From positions 434,001 to 498,000 of the forward strand of contig QFPW01000001.1 of NCBI GenBank assembly GCA_003241785.1: 64,000 nt of DNA, given 5' to 3'. The notes beneath the pieces were generated by a model. It made no database searches. It was not told the DNA's origin and worked only from the letters and a program-made list of their open reading frames with translations. This stretch comes from Rhodovulum sulfidophilum. GTDB taxonomy: Bacteria; Pseudomonadota; Alphaproteobacteria; Rhodobacterales; Rhodobacteraceae. Made by a program: the position numbers and the translations under genes. Each line of letters begins with the position of its first letter. The first letter of the stretch is position 1. Positions 60,601-64,000 of the stretch are shown one piece after another.

Positions 60601-62196
60601 ACCGAGCTCATCGCCCGCCTGCGGCATTCGACCCAGGGCGTGACGCTGATCTCGCCGCCGCCGCACCACGACATCTACTCGATCGAAGACCTCGCGCAGC
60701 TGATCTACGACCTCAAGCAGATCAACCCGCGCGCCAAGGTCTGCGTGAAGCTGGTCTCCCAGTCCGGCGTCGGCACGATCGCGGCCGGCGTCGCCAAGGC
60801 GAAGGCGGATGTGATCCTGATCTCGGGCCACAACGGCGGCACCGGCGCCTCGCCCGTGACCTCGATCAAGTTCGCGGGCCTGCCCTGGGAGATGGGGCTC
60901 TCGGAAGCGCATCAGGTGCTGACGATCAACAACCTCCGCGACCGGGTGACGCTGCGGACCGACGGCGGGCTCCGCACCGGCCGCGACATCGTCATCGCGG
61001 CGATGCTGGGCGCGCAGGAGTTCGGCGTGGGCACCGCCGCGCTGATCGCCATGGGCTGCATCATGGTGCGCCAGTGCCAGAGCAACACCTGCCCGGTCGG
61101 CGTCTGCACGCAGAACCCCGACCTCCGGGCGAAGTTCACCGGCACGGCGGACAAGGTCGTGAACCTGATGAGCTTCTACGCGCAGGAAGTGCGCGAGGTG
61201 CTGGCGAGCGTGGGGGCGAAGTCGATCGACGAGGTGATCGGCCGCGCCGACCTGCTGACCCAGGTCAGCCGCGGCTCGGAGCATCTCGACGACCTCGACC
61301 TCAACCCGCTCCTGATCAACGTCGACCAGGGCGAGCGGCAGGTCTACGACCGGGCGCAGCCGCGGCAGAAGGTGCTCGACACGCTCGACGCCCAGATCGT
61401 CACCGACGCCGAGCCGTTCTTCAAGGACGGCGAGAAGATGCAGCTGAGCTACGCCGTGCAGAACACGCTGCGCTCGATCGGCACCCGGGTCTCGAGCCAC
61501 ATCGTGCAGCGGTTCGGCATGAAGAACACGCTGCAGGCCGACCACATGACGATCAAGCTCTCGGGCTCGGCCGGGCAGAGCCTCGGCGCCTTCGCGGCGC
61601 CGGGCCTCAAGATCGAGGTCTCGGGCGAGGCGAACGACTATGTCGGCAAGGGCCTCTCCGGCGGCGTCATCGTGGTGAAGCCGCCGCTCGGGAGCCCGCT
61701 GGTGCCGCATGAGAACGCGATCATCGGCAACACGGTCCTCTACGGCGCCACGGCGGGCAAGCTCTTCGCCAATGGCCGGGCGGGCGAGCGCTTCGGCGTG
61801 CGCAACTCCGGCGCCACGGTGGTGATCGAGGGCTGCGGCTCCAACGGCTGCGAGTACATGACGGGCGGCACCGCGGTGATCCTCGGCCGGTTCGGCGACA
61901 ACTTCGGCGCCGGCATGACCGGGGGCATGGCCTTCCTCTACGACCCCGAGGGCGAGATCGACATGCGCCTCAACACCGAGAACGTGATCTCGGCGGCCAT
62001 CGAATCGAGCGACTGGGCGGCGGAGCTGCGCGCGCTGATCGAGGAGCATCTGAAGGAGACCGGCAGCCCCCGCGCCGCCGACATCCTGCGCCACTGGGAG
62101 GACAGCCTGCCGAAGTTCCGGCAGATCGTCCCGAAGGAGATGCTGAGCCGGCTCAAGTACCCGTTGAGCGACAAGCCGGCCGCGGCGACGGCCTGA
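57670..62196 (+). CDS. gltB: glutamate synthase (NADPH) large subunit
   Basis: 1508 residues from ATG 57670 with AGGAG upstream. The glutaminase nucleophile is Cys34 in EHSSCGVGLVV, implying removal of a 33-residue propeptide. The FMN-barrel region has SGEGGEDPAHYVPEPNGDNP, HNGGTGASPVTSIKFAGLPW and the [3Fe-4S] Cys set CIMVRQCQSNTCPVGVCTQN. The C-terminal beta-helix (GSAGQSLGAFAAPGLKIEVS, YGATAGKLFANGRAGERFGV) completes the enzyme. It transfers the glutamine amide to 2-oxoglutarate. Complete gene. Confidence 0.98.
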   Translation: MTVYDEAWVARMEADFARLEAEGLYHPDQEHSSCGVGLVVAIDGKPRRQVTENALKALSAIWHRGAVDADGKTGDGAGIHLQIPTAFFEEQVRRTGHAPRGETLAVGQIFLPRSDFGAQETCRTIVETEVLRMGHYIYGWRHVPVDISCLGLKANATRPEIEQILISNAKGVDEETFERELYVIRRRIEKAAAGIRDFYVCSLSCRSVIYKGMMLAEHVSVFYPDLKDPSFESAFAIYHQRYSTNTFPRWWLAQPFRMLAHNGEINTLKGNLGWLKSHEIRMSSDYFGDQAEDIKPIVLPGSSDSAALDNVFEVLVRAGRIAPMAKTMLVPEAWSKLATKMPQAWLDMYSYSNAVMEPWDGPAALAMTDGRWVCGGLDRNGLRPMRYVVTGDGLVIAGSEAGMVPTDDMTVREKGALGPGQMLAVDMGEAKLYHDAELKDMLAASQPFGDWVGSITDLEKLCADAEEKPVFEGAELRRRQIAAGYSVEELEVIVHAMAEDGKEAIGSMGDDTPPAVLSGKYRPLSHYFRQNFSQVTNPPIDSLREHRVMSLKTRFGNLKNVLDQDNSQTEILQLESPFVSNSAFAAMKSYFGDAATEIDCSFPVDGDANALQDGLARIRAQAEEAVRAGANHIILTDERQSAERVGMPMILATSAVHSWLTRKGLRTFTSLNVRSAECIDPHYFAVLIGSGATTVNAYLAEDSIGDRIARGLLPGTLTECVRRYREAVDQGLLKIMAKMGISVISSYRGGLNFEAVGLSRAMVAEYFPGMLSRISGIGVSGVQKQVAGVHAKAWLRGEAVLPIGGFYKARRSGETHAWEAQAMHILQAACDKGSYDLWKQYSKAMQSRPPIQLRDLLDFQPKTPAVPLAQVESITAIRKRFVTPGMSLGALGPEAHKTLNVAMNRIGAKSDSGEGGEDPAHYVPEPNGDNPSAKIKQVASGRFGVTADYLNHCEELEIKVAQGAKPGEGGQLPGIKVTELIARLRHSTQGVTLISPPPHHDIYSIEDLAQLIYDLKQINPRAKVCVKLVSQSGVGTIAAGVAKAKADVILISGHNGGTGASPVTSIKFAGLPWEMGLSEAHQVLTINNLRDRVTLRTDGGLRTGRDIVIAAMLGAQEFGVGTAALIAMGCIMVRQCQSNTCPVGVCTQNPDLRAKFTGTADKVVNLMSFYAQEVREVLASVGAKSIDEVIGRADLLTQVSRGSEHLDDLDLNPLLINVDQGERQVYDRAQPRQKVLDTLDAQIVTDAEPFFKDGEKMQLSYAVQNTLRSIGTRVSSHIVQRFGMKNTLQADHMTIKLSGSAGQSLGAFAAPGLKIEVSGEANDYVGKGLSGGVIVVKPPLGSPLVPHENAIIGNTVLYGATAGKLFANGRAGERFGVRNSGATVVIEGCGSNGCEYMTGGTAVILGRFGDNFGAGMTGGMAFLYDPEGEIDMRLNTENVISAAIESSDWAAELRALIEEHLKETGSPRAADILRHWEDSLPKFRQIVPKEMLSRLKYPLSDKPAAATA

Positions 62197-62211
62197 GACG
62201 CATCGCGTCTC
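62195..62211 (+). terminator. short hairpin at the gltB stop
   Basis: GAGACGC-ATC-GCGTCTC, a 7-bp stem overlapping the stop codon, followed by CCCC. Weak on its own. Confidence 0.3.
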
Positions 62212-62278
62212 CCCGGGCGTGGCGCGTCCGGGGAGCGGGATCACGGCGGATAGGAGGTCCGGCCTACGGGGATGGTAT

Positions 62279-62302
62279 CGTAGGGCGGACCTCGGTCCGC
62301 CG
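62279..62302. repeat. intergenic palindromic repeat, family B
   Basis: CGTAGGGCGGACCTCGGTCC-GCCG. The core GGCGGACC-TC-GGTCCGCC is palindromic. A diverged partner lies about 20 bp to the left (GGAGGTCCGGCCTACGGG). Further copies are at 63071-63126. Confidence 0.8.
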
Positions 62303-62368
62303 TTTTCCTTGCAACGGCTCGATAATCCCGGCACGACGGAAAGCCAGGACAGAGCAACGGGCGGGCCG

Positions 62369-63037
62369 GTGATCAGACGCATCTGGGCGATCCTCCGCCG
62401 CCTCATCGTCTTCGCGCTGATCGCGGCCATCGCGCTCGTGCTGCTGTTCCGCTTCGTGAACCCGCCGACCAACCTCTACATCCTGTCCGAACGCGCCCGG
62501 CTTGGCTCGGTCGAGCAGCGCTGGGTCTCGATCGACGAGATGTCCGACTGGCTGCCGCTCTCCGCCGCGGCGGCCGAGGATGCGAATTTCTGCCTGCATT
62601 CGGGCTTCGATCTCGACGGGATCCAGAGCGCGCTCGCCGATCAGGAGCGGTTCCGCGGCGCCAGCACGATCAGCCAGCAGGTGGCGAAGAACGTGTTCCT
62701 CTGGCCGGCGCGGAGCTGGTTCCGCAAGGGGCTCGAGGCCGGGTTCACCGTGCTGATCGAGCTCACCTGGCCGAAGCGGCGGATCATGGAGGTCTATCTC
62801 AACATCGCCGAGTTCGGCGAGGGCACCTTCGGCGTCGAGGCCGCGGCGCGGCGCTACTTCGACACCGGCGCCGCCGAGATGACGCCGCGCGCCTCCGGGC
62901 GGCTGATGGCGGTGCTGCCCGATCCGAAGAACCGCTCGCCCGTCAGCGGCACCGGCTACATCCAGAGCCGCGGCCGGGCGATCCAGCACGGCGCCGAGAC
63001 GCTGCGGGTCGACGGGCGGGGGGCGTGTTTCCTGTGA
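62369..63037 (+). CDS. mtgA: monofunctional biosynthetic peptidoglycan transglycosylase
   Basis: 222 residues from GTG 62369; upstream frame lies over a repeat and is not protein-like. One membrane anchor (LIVFALIAAIALVLLFRFV) precedes a GT51 domain with AAAAEDANFCLHSGFDLDGI (catalytic Glu), FRGASTISQQVAKNVFLWPA, KRRIMEVYLNIAEFGEGTFG and AARRYF. It polymerises lipid II into glycan strands without a transpeptidase domain. The ribosome site is weak. Flanked by family B repeats. Confidence 0.95.
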   Translation: MIRRIWAILRRLIVFALIAAIALVLLFRFVNPPTNLYILSERARLGSVEQRWVSIDEMSDWLPLSAAAAEDANFCLHSGFDLDGIQSALADQERFRGASTISQQVAKNVFLWPARSWFRKGLEAGFTVLIELTWPKRRIMEVYLNIAEFGEGTFGVEAAARRYFDTGAAEMTPRASGRLMAVLPDPKNRSPVSGTGYIQSRGRAIQHGAETLRVDGRGACFL

Positions 63038-63070
63038 GGGGCCGCGCGCGGGGGTGTGGCCGCGGGGAAT

Positions 63071-63126
63071 GGCGGACCGAGGTCCGCCCTACGGAGAGCG
63101 TTGCGTAGGGCGGACCTCGGTCCGCC
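63071..63126. repeat. intergenic palindromic repeats, family B (inverted pair)
   Basis: GGCGGACCGAGGTCCGCCCT-ACG (63071-63093) and CGTAGGGCGGACCTCGGTCC-GCC (63104-63126) are exact reverse complements separated by 10 bp, in the gap between the convergent mtgA and UPF0114 genes. They match the copy at 62279. Confidence 0.9.
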
Positions 63127-63136
63127 GCCCCCCGCC

Positions 63137-63673
63137 TCAGTGCTTGTCGGTCTTCGCGGCGACCCAGTCCATCAGCGCGAGCAGGATGCCCGAGGCGACG
63201 AAGGTGAGGTGGATGATGACCATCCAGCGGAGCTGGATCGGATCGAACGGCACCTCGGCGTGGGTCTCGCCGATCTCCATGAACCGCTTCAGGAGATGGA
63301 TGCCCGAGATCGCCACGATCGAGGCGATGAGCTTCATCTTCAGCCCCGAGAAATCCACCGTGCCCATCCAGGACGGCCGGTCCTCGGTATCGGCGATGTC
63401 GAGCTTGGAGACGAAGTTCTCGTAGCCCGAGAAGAGCACGATCAGGAGCAGGTTGCCCGCGAGCGTGAGGTCGATGAGCGTCAGCACGGTGAGGATCACG
63501 TCCTCGCTCGTCATCGTCATGACCTTCGGCGCGTAGTAGAAGACCTCGCGGCCGAAGACGATCGTCAGCATCGCGAGCGAGACGACGAGGCCGAGATACA
63601 TCGGCGCCATCAGCCAGCGCGAGGCGAACAGCCCCCGCTCGAAGGCGGTCTCCACCGATGGCTTGCCCGACAT
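63137..63673 (-). CDS. UPF0114 (YqhA) family membrane protein
   Basis: 178 residues from ATG 63673, GAGGAGAG upstream. It has three or four transmembrane helices (WLMAPMYLGLVVSLAMLTIV, LTLAGNLLLIVLFSGYENFV, WMVIIHLTFVASGILLALMD) and a cytoplasmic loop with SWMGTVDFSGLKMKLIASIV, the YqhA pattern. Function unknown; the family is widespread in proteobacteria. Convergent with mtgA across the repeat pair. Confidence 0.92.
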   Translation of the reverse strand: MSGKPSVETAFERGLFASRWLMAPMYLGLVVSLAMLTIVFGREVFYYAPKVMTMTSEDVILTVLTLIDLTLAGNLLLIVLFSGYENFVSKLDIADTEDRPSWMGTVDFSGLKMKLIASIVAISGIHLLKRFMEIGETHAEVPFDPIQLRWMVIIHLTFVASGILLALMDWVAAKTDKH

Positions 63674-63965
63674 GCGTCTCTCCTCTGAGCTCCGGTCCAA
63701 TCGCGGATGTAGGAGGCGGCCGGAAGCGGTGCAAGAGCGTCCGGCCGCGGCGCGGCACCGCGGAGGCCCGGCCCGCGGCCGCGGCGGCGCGTCGCCAGCG
63801 AAATCAAGCCGTTAGATGTCTTCGCACCCGCGCAAGACCGGAGCCGCGGGCCGGCGGTCTTCCGCCGATGGCGGCCGCGGGCCGCGGGCCGCGCCGGGCG
63901 CGGCGGTTGAAGCGCGGGGGATTCGGGGCGATAACGATGGGATCGAGCAAGGAAAGGCCGCGAAA

Positions 63966-64000
63966 ATGCGCCGTCTCTATCACATGACCCTGTCGCCGTT
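63966..64000 (+). CDS. probable glutathione S-transferase, 5' end only
   Basis: ATG 63966 opens MRRLYHMTLSP, running off the window. The LYHMTLSP start resembles the thioredoxin-fold beginning of glutathione S-transferases (usual continuation FCRKVR). Only 11 complete codons are visible, so the call is tentative. GGAAAGG lies 13 or more bases upstream. Confidence 0.5.
   Translation, partial: MRRLYHMTLSP

Noticed and set aside
62219..62368. N-terminal extension of mtgA
   Set aside because: It runs through a family B palindromic repeat and does not look like protein. The GTG at 62369 precedes the membrane anchor directly.
57562..62472. Very long open frame on the minus strand opposite gltB and adjoining regions
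   Set aside because: It mirrors the codon pattern of gltB in a GC-rich genome, is Arg/Ala/His/Asp-rich and has no recognisable domain. It is an antisense shadow.

Overview
This window looks like chromosomal DNA from a high-GC alphaproteobacterium, most likely a member of Rhodobacterales. The reasons are very high GC with strong G/C in third codon positions, the gene order maf-aroE-coaE-dnaQ-secB-fxsA-Tim44 on one side and hemJ-rho-mnmE-mnmG-rsmG-parA-parB on the other, the rph-rdgB-hemW / hrcA-grpE arrangement, and a complete rnd-kdsD-lptC-lptA-lptB-rpoN-hpf-ptsN block. Almost every gene is chromosomal housekeeping. I see no insertion sequence, prophage, CRISPR array or plasmid gene.

The most important region is about 19.4-20.0 kb. 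An intergenic stretch of 564 bp, with an AT-rich core and several DnaA-box-like words, separates leftward genes (maf, aroE, coaE, dnaQ) from rightward genes (hemJ, rho, mnmE, mnmG, rsmG, parA, parB). By position, polarity and synteny with the Caulobacter origin this is the best candidate for the chromosomal replication origin. Two perfect 16-bp parS palindromes lie 3.2 and 5.1 kb to the right. One overlaps the TTG start of mnmG and the other lies inside the 5' end of rsmG; the ParA/ParB genes follow directly.

Layout, left to right. 0-8.8 kb: a truncated LysR regulator, a transglutaminase-like protein, a DUF2934 protein with a histone H1-like tail, an AcrAB-type RND efflux pair with an operator-like palindrome, and small orphan proteins including a PRC-barrel protein. 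8.9-12.6 kb: an orphan LacI regulator, a short unknown protein, a DUF305 protein behind a CueR-like promoter, and an unknown membrane-anchored protein. 12.7-19.4 kb: trmO, an inositol-phosphatase-like gene, Smr, Tim44-like, fxsA, secB, dnaQ, coaE, aroE and maf. 19.4-27.4 kb: origin and partitioning genes. 27.4-32 kb: hemW-rdgB-rph diverging from hrcA-grpE. 32-40 kb: dedA, mutS, a small secreted protein, and dnaJ-dnaK behind a heat-shock-type promoter. 39.6-47.5 kb: alkB, a membrane hydrolase, an SH3 protein, a thioesterase, cysQ, kdsB, galU and an ABC exporter. 47.8-54.1 kb: nitrogen-PTS, hibernation factor, sigma-54, the lipopolysaccharide-transport block and tRNA-Leu(CAG). 54.3-64 kb: an NDUFA9-like protein, gltD-gfa-gltB (glutamate synthase), mtgA, a UPF0114 protein and the start of a probable glutathione transferase.

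Functional themes are replication and segregation around the origin, proteostasis (hrcA, grpE, dnaK, dnaJ, secB), the outer-membrane lipid pathway (kdsB, kdsD, lptCAB), ammonium assimilation (gltBD) and DNA repair (mutS, alkB). Two families of short GC-rich palindromic repeats are scattered between genes. Promoters, operators and start codons were read by eye and are candidates. Gene product calls rest on motifs recognised in the translations, not on database searches.
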